Assembly (NCBI GenBank): GCA_900540335.1
Contig: UQFC01000014.1
Location: 1 to 38,385, forward strand
From: an uncultured Clostridium sp.
GTDB taxonomy: Bacteria; Bacillota; Clostridia; Lachnospirales; Lachnospiraceae
DNA length: 38,385 nt
Direction of reading: 5' to 3'
This document shows, in pieces, positions 17,973-25,857 of this stretch. Position 1 is the first letter of the stretch; each line of letters begins with the position of its first letter. A program made the translations under genes and the position numbers. Below the pieces are notes generated by a model, which made no database searches, was not told the DNA's origin, and saw only the letters and a list, made by a program, of their open reading frames with translations.

Positions 17973-18938
17973 TTGAAACAGATGCGCAGATATTATCCGG
18001 CCCTGGCCGCAGTGGCTGTTCTGTTGTCCGGCTGCGGACAGAAGAATGCGATCTATGACTATGGACCGGAAAAAATGACAGCAATGATAGAACAGATACC
18101 TGACGAACGTCTGCAGGCATCTTCCTTTGCATCAGATCTTTGTGTAATTATGGGAGATGAACCTGAGCCGGACAGTACCGTGACGGCTGAGGCTGCGGCT
18201 GTGTTTTCTCTGGAAGACGGCGAGGTTCTGATTCAGAAAAATCCATATGAGAGAATGAATCCTGCAAGTATTACAAAAGTTATGACAGCTCTGATTGCTG
18301 TCAGAGACAGCGATCTGACGGAAACAGTTACTGTAGGGCAGGAAACTGTGATTACAGAGCCGGGGGCATCTCTGTGCCACATTGCGCCAGGAGATACCCT
18401 GACCATGGAGCAGCTGCTTTATGGTCTGATGCTTCCTTCAGGAAATGATGCAGGCGCGGCCATTGCCGTTCATATGGCAGGAAGTATTGAGGCTTTTGCG
18501 GAGGAAATGAACAAAACCGCACATCAGCTGGGAGCGGTGGACACTCATTTTACAAATCCCCACGGCCTTACAGATGCAAATCATTATACAACTGCCTATG
18601 ATCTCTATTTGATTTTTCAGGAGGCTATGAAGTACCCGGAATTCAGGAAGATTGTTGGAACCGTCAGCTATACAGCTGCTTATACAGACGGAAGCGGAGC
18701 TGCAAAAACACAGAAGTGGGAAAACAGCAACCGTTATCTGAACGGCAGCGCGGCAGCTCCGGACGGAGTGACGGTTCTGGGCGGAAAAACAGGTACGACT
18801 CAGGCGGCAGGATCCTGTCTGATTCTTGGATGCGAGGACGACAGTGAAAGCCAGTATGTGGCTGTGATTCTGAAAGCAGAGAACAGAGGAAGTCTGTATG
18901 AAAATATGACAAATATAATTCAGAAAATTGTCAATTAG
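17973..18938 (+). CDS. D-alanyl-D-alanine carboxypeptidase, predicted lipoprotein (S11)
   Basis: This 321-residue serine D,D-carboxypeptidase of peptidase family S11 removes the terminal D-Ala from peptidoglycan pentapeptides. It has the three penicillin-binding motifs: Ser99-Ile-Thr-Lys102 in NPASITKVMT, SGN in MLPSGNDAG, and KTG in GGKTGTTQA. The N-terminus MKQMRRYYPALAAVAVLLSGC is a lipoprotein signal with lipobox LLSGC (Cys21). It would therefore be held in the membrane by lipid rather than by the C-terminal helix common in DacA. The start is TTG with AGGAG 8 bases upstream; the ATG at 17968 stops after two codons in another frame. Confidence 0.92.
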   Translation: MKQMRRYYPALAAVAVLLSGCGQKNAIYDYGPEKMTAMIEQIPDERLQASSFASDLCVIMGDEPEPDSTVTAEAAAVFSLEDGEVLIQKNPYERMNPASITKVMTALIAVRDSDLTETVTVGQETVITEPGASLCHIAPGDTLTMEQLLYGLMLPSGNDAGAAIAVHMAGSIEAFAEEMNKTAHQLGAVDTHFTNPHGLTDANHYTTAYDLYLIFQEAMKYPEFRKIVGTVSYTAAYTDGSGAAKTQKWENSNRYLNGSAAAPDGVTVLGGKTGTTQAAGSCLILGCEDDSESQYVAVILKAENRGSLYENMTNIIQKIVN

Positions 18939-18941
18939 ACA

Positions 18942-18970
18942 TTGCACATTTTAGAGATTTGTACTATAAT
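18942..18970 (+). promoter_or_regulatory. Promoter upstream of the small P-loop-like gene
   Basis: TTGCAC (18942-18947) and TATAAT (18965-18970) are 17 bases apart. They begin directly after the carboxypeptidase stop and lie about 58 bases before the next start codon. The spacing and the perfect -10 make this a strong sigma-A candidate. Confidence 0.7.
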
Positions 18971-19027
18971 TAGTTTAATATCAAAAGACTTTTTATACAA
19001 ATTAAATAACTCAAGGAGGAGATTCAT

Positions 19028-19447
19028 ATGGTTCAGATTATCGCAGGCAGAAAAGGAAAGGGCAAAACAAAACATCTGTTGGATATGGCTAATGACAGTA
19101 TTAAGAAAGCGATTGGTTCCATTGTTTATCTGGACAAGAGTTCCAAGCACATGTATGAGCTGAATAACCGGATTCGTCTGATCAATGTGAACGAGTTTCC
19201 GATTACTACCAGCCAGGGATTCGTAGGTTTTATCAGCGGTATTATTTCACAGGATCATGATATTGAGACCATGTTCCTGGACAGCTTCCTGAAACTTGCC
19301 TGCTTAGAGGGTGAGGATATCAGCGAGACAATTGCGACTCTGGAAAATCTCAGTGCGAAATATGATGTGAACTTTGTTTTAAGCGTTTCCATGGACGCTG
19401 GCGAGATGCCGGAACAGGTTCAGAAAGACATCGTTATTTCCCTGTAA
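19028..19447 (+). CDS. Uncharacterised small protein with a P-loop-like motif
   Basis: I do not recognise a characterised family. The 139-residue protein begins MVQIIAGRKGKGKTKHLLD, and GRKGKGKT fits a Walker A (GxxxxGKT) pattern. It continues with ETMFLDSFLKL, which could serve as a Walker B-like hydrophobic strand ending in Asp. The arrangement suggests a minimal nucleotide-binding domain. It has no signal peptide or membrane segment. AAGGAGGAG lies just before the ATG. It has its own promoter and terminator, so it is probably a single-gene transcription unit, well expressed given the near-consensus signals. Function is unknown. Confidence 0.85.
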   Translation: MVQIIAGRKGKGKTKHLLDMANDSIKKAIGSIVYLDKSSKHMYELNNRIRLINVNEFPITTSQGFVGFISGIISQDHDIETMFLDSFLKLACLEGEDISETIATLENLSAKYDVNFVLSVSMDAGEMPEQVQKDIVISL

Positions 19448-19479
19448 TACATAGAATACAGGATTACATAAGAAATACG

Positions 19480-19512
19480 ACAGCCGACAGGAAAACTGCC
19501 GGCTGTTTTTCT
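19480..19512 (+). terminator. Intrinsic terminator after the P-loop-like gene
   Basis: ACAGCCG (19480-19486) pairs with CGGCTGT (19500-19506). The inner CAG/CTG pairing continues after one mismatch, and a T-rich run follows. Confidence 0.85.
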
Positions 19513-19519
19513 TTGACTC

Positions 19520-19548
19520 TTGCACTTTTTGGATACAGCTTTTATAAT
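19520..19548 (+). promoter_or_regulatory. Promoter of the HlyD-like gene / yggS-sepF operon
   Basis: TTGCAC (19520-19525) and TATAAT (19543-19548) have a 17-base spacer. The element sits right after the preceding terminator and about 39 bases upstream of the TTG start. It has the same -35, spacer and -10 as the promoter at 18942. Confidence 0.7.
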
Positions 19549-19586
19549 AGACAGGTACAGCGATACTGTTCGGGAGGAAAGACAGC

Positions 19587-20987
19587 TTGGCAAAGAAAAA
19601 GAACAAGAAAATTATACGCTATCGCCATTCAAGGAATATTAATGTGGGAATGATTATTTTCGCCATTATTTTTGTGTATATGGCTTTCAGCGTTTATACT
19701 TATATGAAAAAAGATAAAATACAGTTTTATGAGGTTTCAGAGGGAAGTATTGTCAATGATCACCAGCATACAGGAATGATTCTGCGGGAGGAAAGAGTGG
19801 AGACATCAGATCGCTCAGGATATATCAATTATTATATCCGTGAGGGAAAACGGGCTGCCATCGGAACCCGTGTATATTCCATTGATGAGACAGGAAGCAT
19901 GGCGGATTTCCTGGAGGAAAATCCAGAGGCAAATGTGACTTTGACAGATGCAAATCTGGCAGATATCAAGCGGCAGCTCTCCTCCTTTGCTCTGTCCTAT
20001 TCCGGAAGAAATTTTAGTGAAATGTACGATCTGCAGTATTCTTTGGAGGCTGCTGTTCTGGAATATGTTAATTTCAATTCTCTTGGGAACCTGGATGTAC
20101 TGCTTCAGCAGACAGGAATTTCTCTTCAGCAGGTAACAGCGCCTGTCTCCGGAGTTATTTCCTATGCCATTGATGGATATGAGGATCTGGAAGCTGCACA
20201 GGTTACAGCGGAGGTATTTGACCGTTCAGGCTATTCCAAGGCGATTACAAAGGCAGGACGTCTGATTGAGCAGGCTGCTCCTGTATACAAGCTGGTGACT
20301 TCCGATGACTGGAGCATTGTATTCCCTCTTTCGGAATCAGATATTCAGGAATATACGGGAAGGACACAGCTTCATGTGACTTTTTCCTCCAATGATCTGG
20401 AGACAGACGGAAACTTTTCTATTATTACAGGCGCAGATGGAGCTTCCTATGGAAAACTTGACTTCAGTCAGTATATGGTTCAGTTTATCAGCGACAGATA
20501 TGTGAATTTTGAAGTTTCTGTAGACAGTACAGAGGGTCTGAAGATTCCGGTAACAGCTGTGACTACGAAAAATTTCTATCTGGTTCCGCTGGAATATATG
20601 ACTCAGGGCGGGGATACATCGGCGCCGGGATTTCTGAAGGAAATATATACAGAAAACGGAACGGAAACAGAGTTTACTCCTGCGACGATTTATTATTCCA
20701 CAGAAGATTATTTTTATATTGATATGGGGGAGAATGCTCCGTTAAAGGCCGGAGATTATGTTTTGAAGCCGGATTCACAGGATCGATACCAGATCGGATC
20801 CAGTGCATCGCTTCAGGGCGTTTACAATATCAATAAGGGATACGCTGTTTTTAAACAGATTGAAATATTAAACTCAAATGATGAATATTATACTATAAAG
20901 AAAGGGACCAGCTATGGACTGTCTGTTTACGATCACATTGTCTTAAATGCAGACACGGTCTACGAAGGAGAGCTGATTTATCAATAG
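19587..20987 (+). CDS. HlyD-like membrane-fusion family protein
   Basis: This is a 466-residue protein with a basic cytoplasmic N-terminus and one transmembrane helix (about residues 20-40). A large external beta-rich part resembles HlyD/RND periplasmic adaptor proteins: an early hammerhead-like strand set, a central helical stretch, then VTAPVSGVISYAIDGYEDL typical of a lipoyl-like half-motif. No transporter gene lies beside it. Instead it precedes yggS and sepF, which hints at an envelope or division role; this is inference. The start is TTG with GGGAGG about 9 bases upstream. The stop abuts the yggS start region. Confidence 0.75.
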   Translation: MAKKKNKKIIRYRHSRNINVGMIIFAIIFVYMAFSVYTYMKKDKIQFYEVSEGSIVNDHQHTGMILREERVETSDRSGYINYYIREGKRAAIGTRVYSIDETGSMADFLEENPEANVTLTDANLADIKRQLSSFALSYSGRNFSEMYDLQYSLEAAVLEYVNFNSLGNLDVLLQQTGISLQQVTAPVSGVISYAIDGYEDLEAAQVTAEVFDRSGYSKAITKAGRLIEQAAPVYKLVTSDDWSIVFPLSESDIQEYTGRTQLHVTFSSNDLETDGNFSIITGADGASYGKLDFSQYMVQFISDRYVNFEVSVDSTEGLKIPVTAVTTKNFYLVPLEYMTQGGDTSAPGFLKEIYTENGTETEFTPATIYYSTEDYFYIDMGENAPLKAGDYVLKPDSQDRYQIGSSASLQGVYNINKGYAVFKQIEILNSNDEYYTIKKGTSYGLSVYDHIVLNADTVYEGELIYQ

Positions 20988-20996
20988 GTGAAAGAT

Positions 20997-21701
20997 ATGA
21001 AAAACGATACATGCAATTGCAGCATCCGGGAACATTTGAAAGAAGTGGAAGAACGGATTAAAGAGGCCTGTGACAGAGGCGGGCGAAACCGCGGGGAGGT
21101 TACTTTGATTGCGGTCAGCAAAACAAAACCGCTGGAGGATTTGCTTGAGGCATATGAGGCCGGATGCCGTGATTTCGGTGAGAATAAAGTGCAGGAAATC
21201 CTGGAGAAAGCTCCGAAAATGCCTCAGGACGCCAGATTTCATATGATTGGACATTTGCAGCGAAATAAGGTAAAGCAGGTCCTTCCCCATGTAGTTATGA
21301 TTCATTCGGTGGATTCCGTGCGCCTTGCTGAGCAGATTCAGCAGGAGGCAGAAAAGCTGGGGAAAACTGTGGATGTGCTGTTGGAGGTCAACGTTGCAAA
21401 AGAGGAGAGCAAGTTTGGCTTTGATCCGGAGCAGGTGATGGATGCAGCAGAGACAATCAGCAGATTTTCTCATGTAAGGATACAGGGATTGATGACAATT
21501 GCGCCATTTGTAGAGGAACCTGAAAAAAATAGAGAAGTTTTTCAAAAATTATATCAATTATCTGTTGACATCAAAAAGAAAAACATTGATAATGTTAGTA
21601 TGTGTGTGCTTTCCATGGGAATGACCGGGGATTATCAGGTTGCCATTGAAGAGGGCGCATCCATGATTAGAGTGGGCACCGGTATTTTTGGTGCAAGATA
21701 A
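20997..21701 (+). CDS. yggS: YggS family PLP homeostasis protein
   Basis: This is a PLP-binding protein of the alanine-racemase-like fold that buffers pyridoxal phosphate rather than catalysing a known reaction. The PLP lysine is Lys42 in AVSKTKP, followed by RDFGENKVQE, HMIGHLQRNK and the C-terminal LSMGMTGDYQVAIEEGASMIRVG, all family hallmarks. The ATG at 20997 is preferred because AGGTGA lies 5 bases upstream; an in-frame GTG at 20988 would add three residues. yggS next to sepF is the standard Gram-positive arrangement (ylmE-ylmF in Bacillus). Confidence 0.95.
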   Translation: MKNDTCNCSIREHLKEVEERIKEACDRGGRNRGEVTLIAVSKTKPLEDLLEAYEAGCRDFGENKVQEILEKAPKMPQDARFHMIGHLQRNKVKQVLPHVVMIHSVDSVRLAEQIQQEAEKLGKTVDVLLEVNVAKEESKFGFDPEQVMDAAETISRFSHVRIQGLMTIAPFVEEPEKNREVFQKLYQLSVDIKKKNIDNVSMCVLSMGMTGDYQVAIEEGASMIRVGTGIFGAR

Positions 21702-21722
21702 GGATTGGAGAGAGAATAAGTT

Positions 21723-22226
21723 ATGAGTCTTTTAAGTAAGCTGATGGATACCATGCGGTTAAACCCCGATGAGGATGAAGAATATTTTGGACCTGAAGAT
21801 GAGTATGAGGCAGACAGACCTGCCAAGCGAAGCCCTTTTTCTTCCAGAGATGATGGAGATGGGTATGATGAAGGTGCTGAGGAGTCCAAGCCTCGTTTCT
21901 TTTCACGTTCATCAAAGGTAGTTCCCATGAAAAAAATGGAGGTATCCCTGATTAAGCCCACTTCGATCGAAGACGCCCGGGAAATTTGTGATTATCTTCT
22001 GGCCGGTAAGGCAGTTGTATTAAATATGGAAGGAATTCATACAGAAGTAGCACAGCGTATTATCGACTTTACTTCAGGAGCAACCTACTCCATGAACGGA
22101 AACCTTCAGAAAATTTCCAGTTATATTTTTATTGCAACACCCGAAACCGTGGGACTTTCCGGAGATTTTCAGGACCTGTTGAACAGCGGCGCCCTGGATG
22201 TAGCCGGTTTGAATATCCGGATCTGA
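21723..22226 (+). CDS. sepF: Cell division protein SepF
   Basis: SepF (167 residues) anchors FtsZ to the membrane and forms ring polymers at the septum. A short amphipathic N-terminus (MSLLSKLMDTMRL) is the membrane anchor. It is followed by an acidic linker (about residues 15-60) and the conserved domain with VSLIKPTSIEDAREICDYLL, IIDFTSGATYSMNG and YIFIATPETV. It is followed by a clear terminator, so yggS-sepF ends this unit. Confidence 0.96.
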   Translation: MSLLSKLMDTMRLNPDEDEEYFGPEDEYEADRPAKRSPFSSRDDGDGYDEGAEESKPRFFSRSSKVVPMKKMEVSLIKPTSIEDAREICDYLLAGKAVVLNMEGIHTEVAQRIIDFTSGATYSMNGNLQKISSYIFIATPETVGLSGDFQDLLNSGALDVAGLNIRI

Positions 22227-22236
22227 CAGAGTTCAT

Positions 22237-22263
22237 AGGGCAGTCTGAAGACTGCCCTTTTTG
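22237..22263 (+). terminator. Intrinsic terminator after sepF
   Basis: AGGGCAGTCT (22237-22246) and AGACTGCCCT (22249-22258) form a near-perfect hairpin followed by a run of Ts. It separates sepF from the 3-dehydroquinate synthase gene. Confidence 0.88.
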
Positions 22264-22325
22264 CGTTCGGAATAAAGAATATGCAGTCAGAACAGGCTGT
22301 ACAGCAAAAGACGGAGGAAATTACT

Positions 22326-23453
22326 ATGGCAAGAAGAATGACCGTTCACAGAGACGGAAAGGCAATCTATGATATTGTAATACAGTCTTCTTTTGATTAT
22401 CTGGGACAGGAGGTAAAGGCACTTTCCGTTGAGGGAAGAAAGCTGTGTATTGTAACGGACAGCAATGTAGCGCCGCTGTATCTGAAACAGGTTGAGGAGC
22501 AGCTGAAGCCCTTCTGCGGGCAGACGGATGCATTTGTTTTTCCTGCAGGGGAGGAACACAAAAATCTGGATACGGTAAAAAGTCTTTATGAATTTTTGAT
22601 TCTCAGACATTATGACAGGGGAGATATGCTGGTAGCTTTAGGAGGCGGTGTAACCGGAGATCTCTGCGGCTTTGCTGCAGCAACGTATTTAAGGGGAATC
22701 CGTTTCATTCAGGTGCCGACAACCCTTCTTTCTCAGGTTGATTCCAGCATTGGAGGAAAGACAGGGGTTGACTTTGATGCCTACAAAAATATGGTAGGCG
22801 CATTTCATATGCCTTCCCTTGTATATACCAGTACCGGAAGCCTTCTGACCCTCTCTGATGAGCAGTATTCCTGCGGAATGGGAGAAATTGTAAAGCATGG
22901 ACTTATTAAGGACAGAGCTTATTATCTCTGGCTGATGGAGCATGCGGAGGAAATCCGCCGCAGAGATTTGGATATCTGCGAGGAAATGATATTTATCAGC
23001 AATCAGATCAAACGGAATGTGGTAGAGCAGGATCCGACGGAAAAAGGGGAGAGAGCGCTGCTGAATTTTGGTCATACACTTGGTCATGCTATTGAAAAAC
23101 TGATGAATTTCAAATTGATGCACGGGCAGTGCGTAGCGCTGGGCAGCGCTGCTGCAGCCTGGATTTCTGCGGAGAGAGGATATATTACCAGTGAGGAAGC
23201 AAAACAGGTAAAGGAAGCAATGGCAATGTTCGGTCTTCCGGTATCTCTGGAGGGGATGGACCTGTCCTTCCCGGAAATCCTTGAAACAACGAAAAGTGAT
23301 AAGAAAATGGATTCCGGTGTGATTAAATTCATTCTGTTAAAACAGATTGGAGACGCCTATGTAGATCGCACAGTTACCGAAAAGGAAATGATGAGCGGAC
23401 TGGAGTGGCTGAAGAACGGAAAAGAAACAGCAGGAGGCATATATGAAAAATAA
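22326..23453 (+). CDS. aroB: 3-dehydroquinate synthase AroB
   Basis: AroB converts DAHP to 3-dehydroquinate, the second step of the shikimate pathway, using NAD and a divalent metal. The family signatures are clear: VALGGGVTGDLCGFAAATYL for NAD binding, QVPTTLLSQVDSSIGGKTGV, the metal-ligand regions GEIVKHGLI and NFGHTLGHAIE, and the late KSDKKMDSGVIKF. The start at 22326 has GGAGG 8 bases upstream and gives 375 residues. An in-frame ATG at 22281 would add 15 residues lacking similarity. No other aromatic-pathway gene is beside it. It overlaps lspA by 11 bases. Confidence 0.95.
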   Translation: MARRMTVHRDGKAIYDIVIQSSFDYLGQEVKALSVEGRKLCIVTDSNVAPLYLKQVEEQLKPFCGQTDAFVFPAGEEHKNLDTVKSLYEFLILRHYDRGDMLVALGGGVTGDLCGFAAATYLRGIRFIQVPTTLLSQVDSSIGGKTGVDFDAYKNMVGAFHMPSLVYTSTGSLLTLSDEQYSCGMGEIVKHGLIKDRAYYLWLMEHAEEIRRRDLDICEEMIFISNQIKRNVVEQDPTEKGERALLNFGHTLGHAIEKLMNFKLMHGQCVALGSAAAAWISAERGYITSEEAKQVKEAMAMFGLPVSLEGMDLSFPEILETTKSDKKMDSGVIKFILLKQIGDAYVDRTVTEKEMMSGLEWLKNGKETAGGIYEK

Positions 23454-23967
23454 AGCAGGAAATCTTTTGTCGTGGGCAGCTGTCTCTGCAGTCCTTATTG
23501 GCCTTGATCAGTATACAAAGGCCCTGGCTGTGGCTCATTTAAAGAATCAGCAGCCCTTTATAATCTGGGATGGGGTGTTTGAACTGCTGTATTCAGAAAA
23601 TCGCGGAGCAGCGTTTGGACTGCTGCAGGGACGTCAGGGATTTTTCTTTCTGATTGGAATCGTTGTTCTGGCTGCTGCAGGATATGCCATGATTCGGATG
23701 CCGGGATGGCAGGAAAAACGATATCATTGGCTGAAAATCTGTGTAATTATGATTACAGCAGGGGCTGTGGGAAATATGATTGACCGGATAACGCAGGGAT
23801 ATGTTGTGGATTTCCTTTATTTTAAACTGATTAATTTCCCGATTTTTAATGTTGCAGATATTTTTGTGACAACAGCGACAGCTCTTCTTTTTGTTGTGCT
23901 TTGTTTCTACTACAAAGAGGAAGAACTGGAGATTTTTAGTTTTTCCAAGAAAGGAGAGGTTCATTGA
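23443..23967 (+). CDS. lspA: Signal peptidase II (lipoprotein signal peptidase)
   Basis: LspA is a membrane aspartyl protease that cleaves prolipoproteins before the lipidated cysteine, for example in the D,D-carboxypeptidase encoded upstream. The 174 residues contain four hydrophobic segments, the ENRGAAFGLLQG motif and the catalytic aspartates Asp114 in GNMIDRI and Asp139 in FNVADIF. It overlaps aroB upstream and the RluD-type gene downstream (4 bases), so the three are translationally coupled. Confidence 0.96.
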   Translation: MKNKAGNLLSWAAVSAVLIGLDQYTKALAVAHLKNQQPFIIWDGVFELLYSENRGAAFGLLQGRQGFFFLIGIVVLAAAGYAMIRMPGWQEKRYHWLKICVIMITAGAVGNMIDRITQGYVVDFLYFKLINFPIFNVADIFVTTATALLFVVLCFYYKEEELEIFSFSKKGEVH

Positions 23968-24887
23968 CAGAGGAATTTAAGGCAGAGTATACTCCGGGAG
24001 AGGAATTACTTCGCATTGACCGTTTTCTGGGCAGCCGTCTGGAACAGGTGTCCCGCTCCTATCTTCAGAAGCTGGTGAAGGAGGGCGCGGTTCTTGTAAA
24101 CGGAAAGCCTGTAAAAAGCAGCTATAAGGTTGAAAATGGAGACTGGATTCGTCTGGAGATACCGGATGCTGTAGAGCCGGAAATTGAAGCTGAGGAGATG
24201 GATCTGGATATTCTTTATGAGGATTCGGATATTATTCTGATCAACAAGCCCAAGGGAATGGTGGTGCACCCTGCAGCCGGACATTATTCCGGAACCCTGG
24301 TAAATGGCTTAATGGCACACTGTAAGGATGAATTGTCCGGAATTAACGGAGTGATGCGGCCGGGAATCGTACACAGAATTGATATGGATACAACAGGCGT
24401 ATTAATTGTCTGTAAAAATGATAAAGCCCACAATGCGATTGCAGAGCAGCTGAAGGTTCATTCTATTACGCGCAAATACTATGCCATTGTTCATGGCGTG
24501 CTGAAAGAGGATACCGGTACGGTAAATGCCCCGATTGGCCGTCATCCGGTGGACAGGAAAAAAATGAGCATCAATGAAAAAAACGGGAAAGAGGCGGTAA
24601 CGCATTACCGGGTTCTTCGCCGGTTCCGGCGGTTTACCTTTGTAGAGTGCCAGCTGGAAACGGGACGGACCCATCAGATTCGCGTTCATATGGCCAGTAT
24701 CGGCCATCCTCTGCTGGGAGATCAGGTATATGGACCGGCAAAGGTGCCTTTTTCCGGTCTTCAGGGTCAGACACTGCATGCGGGTGTGCTGGGAATCATT
24801 CATCCATCTACGGGAGAATACATGGAATTTACAGCACCGCTTCCAGATTATTTTGAAGCTGTTTTGAAAAAGCTGGAAACAGATTAA
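23964..24887 (+). CDS. rluD: RluD-family rRNA/tRNA pseudouridine synthase
   Basis: This 307-residue enzyme isomerises uridine in RNA. An N-terminal S4 RNA-binding domain (about residues 15-75) precedes the RluA/RluD-type catalytic domain. The catalytic aspartate is Asp140 in VHRIDMDTTG, and GRTHQIRVHMASIGHPLLGD is a typical later motif. The start is TTG, four bases inside lspA, with AAGGAGAGG upstream. In Bacillus the lspA neighbour ylyB is the orthologous arrangement. The exact RNA target cannot be read from sequence. Confidence 0.93.
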   Translation: MTEEFKAEYTPGEELLRIDRFLGSRLEQVSRSYLQKLVKEGAVLVNGKPVKSSYKVENGDWIRLEIPDAVEPEIEAEEMDLDILYEDSDIILINKPKGMVVHPAAGHYSGTLVNGLMAHCKDELSGINGVMRPGIVHRIDMDTTGVLIVCKNDKAHNAIAEQLKVHSITRKYYAIVHGVLKEDTGTVNAPIGRHPVDRKKMSINEKNGKEAVTHYRVLRRFRRFTFVECQLETGRTHQIRVHMASIGHPLLGDQVYGPAKVPFSGLQGQTLHAGVLGIIHPSTGEYMEFTAPLPDYFEAVLKKLETD

Positions 24888-24985
24888 GACACCTTTTTAT
24901 TCTTATTTTCATAGAGCTTGTGGGAATTGCCTGATTATTTCTGGAATATTTCTCTTTTTTTATGTACTTTTCTGAAATTTTGTTG

Positions 24986-24991
24986 TATAAT
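24986..24991 (+). promoter_or_regulatory. Candidate -10 element before the kinase-like gene
   Basis: The 223-base gap between the pseudouridine synthase and the next gene is AT-rich and contains a perfect TATAAT here. The hexamer 17 bases upstream (TGTACT) is a poor -35. A small hairpin ACCTG-TTTT-CAGGT (25032-25045) lies in the presumed leader. I see nothing else in the gap. Confidence 0.4.
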
Positions 24992-25110
24992 ATAAGGGTA
25001 ATCATACAAGGCCGCGGAGAGTCGGATAGAGACCTGTTTTCAGGTTTACCTGTATCGTTACAAACAAAATTTAGAAATGACATGCATTGCAGGTTACTGA
25101 AAGGAGAAGG

Positions 25111-25761
25111 ATGACTATGAAGGGAAATCTTGTTATTACAATCGGAAGACAGTGCGGAAGCGGCGGAAAGGCAATCGGACAGCTGATTGCTGAGAAGCTG
25201 GGCGTAAAGTGCTACGATAAGGAGCTTTTAACACTGGCAGCAAAGGAAAGCGGCCTGTGTGAAGAACTGTTTGAAACACATGATGAGAAACCCACAAGCA
25301 GTTTCCTTTATTCTCTGGTAATGGATACCTATTCCCTGGGCTACACAACCTCCGCTTACATGGATATGCCGATTAACCATAAGATTTTTTTGGCACAGTT
25401 TGATACGATTAAAAAACTTGCGGACCAGGAGTCCTGTGTCATTGTAGGACGCTGTGCAGATTATGCCCTTGCAGATTATCCCAATACGGTATCTGTATTC
25501 ATTACAGGAGATGATGATCACAGAATTGACCGTTTAACGGAGCTTTATAAAGTGGAACCGTCCAAGGCAAAGGATATCATGGCAAAGACGGATAAGAAAC
25601 GTGCCAGCTATTACAATTATTATTCCAGCAAAAAGTGGGGAGATGCAAGAAGCTATAATCTCTGTATTAACAGCTCTACTCTTGGAATTGAAGGTACTGC
25701 AGATATGATTCTTGCCTATGCAAAAGCAAAGCAGGAGCAGACAAAGAAAGAAGAAAAATAA
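25111..25761 (+). CDS. Cytidylate kinase-like family protein
   Basis: This P-loop protein of the cytidylate-kinase-like family is frequent in Lachnospiraceae. The N-terminal ITIGRQCGSGGKAIGQLIAEKLG is a variant P-loop, and the C-terminal part has LGIEGTADMIL as in Cmk relatives. SCVIVGRCADYALADYPN and KTDKKRASYYNYYSSKKWG are characteristic of this group. They differ from genuine CMP kinase, so the substrate is unknown. AAGGAG lies just before the ATG at 25111. The ATG at 25117 (spacing 10) is equally possible. Confidence 0.85.
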   Translation: MTMKGNLVITIGRQCGSGGKAIGQLIAEKLGVKCYDKELLTLAAKESGLCEELFETHDEKPTSSFLYSLVMDTYSLGYTTSAYMDMPINHKIFLAQFDTIKKLADQESCVIVGRCADYALADYPNTVSVFITGDDDHRIDRLTELYKVEPSKAKDIMAKTDKKRASYYNYYSSKKWGDARSYNLCINSSTLGIEGTADMILAYAKAKQEQTKKEEK

Positions 25762-25780
25762 GAAGATAGAATAAAGCGGA

Positions 25781-25822
25781 GGGCGCTGTTTCTCGAGTGA
25801 ATAATCACCGGGGACAGCGCCC
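25781..25822. repeat. Inverted repeat between the convergent kinase-like and lexA genes
   Basis: GGGCGCTGT (25781-25789) pairs with ACAGCGCCC (25814-25822). An inner GTGA-ATAA-TCAC hairpin lies between them, and a second hairpin (TGCTG...CAGCA, about 25824-25840) follows. It lies between two genes that converge, where a terminator is expected, but no T-run follows on either strand. It may be a weak or processed terminator. Confidence 0.5.
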
Positions 25823-25857
25823 CTGCTGTATATTGCAGCAAAAAATACGAAAAAAAG

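Noticed and set aside
25020..25080. Riboswitch before the kinase-like gene
   Set aside because: Only a 5-bp hairpin is visible and no known aptamer motif could be matched.
25781..25840. Canonical bidirectional terminator between the kinase-like gene and lexA
   Set aside because: The stem is good but no T-run follows it on either strand, so it is listed only as an inverted repeat.
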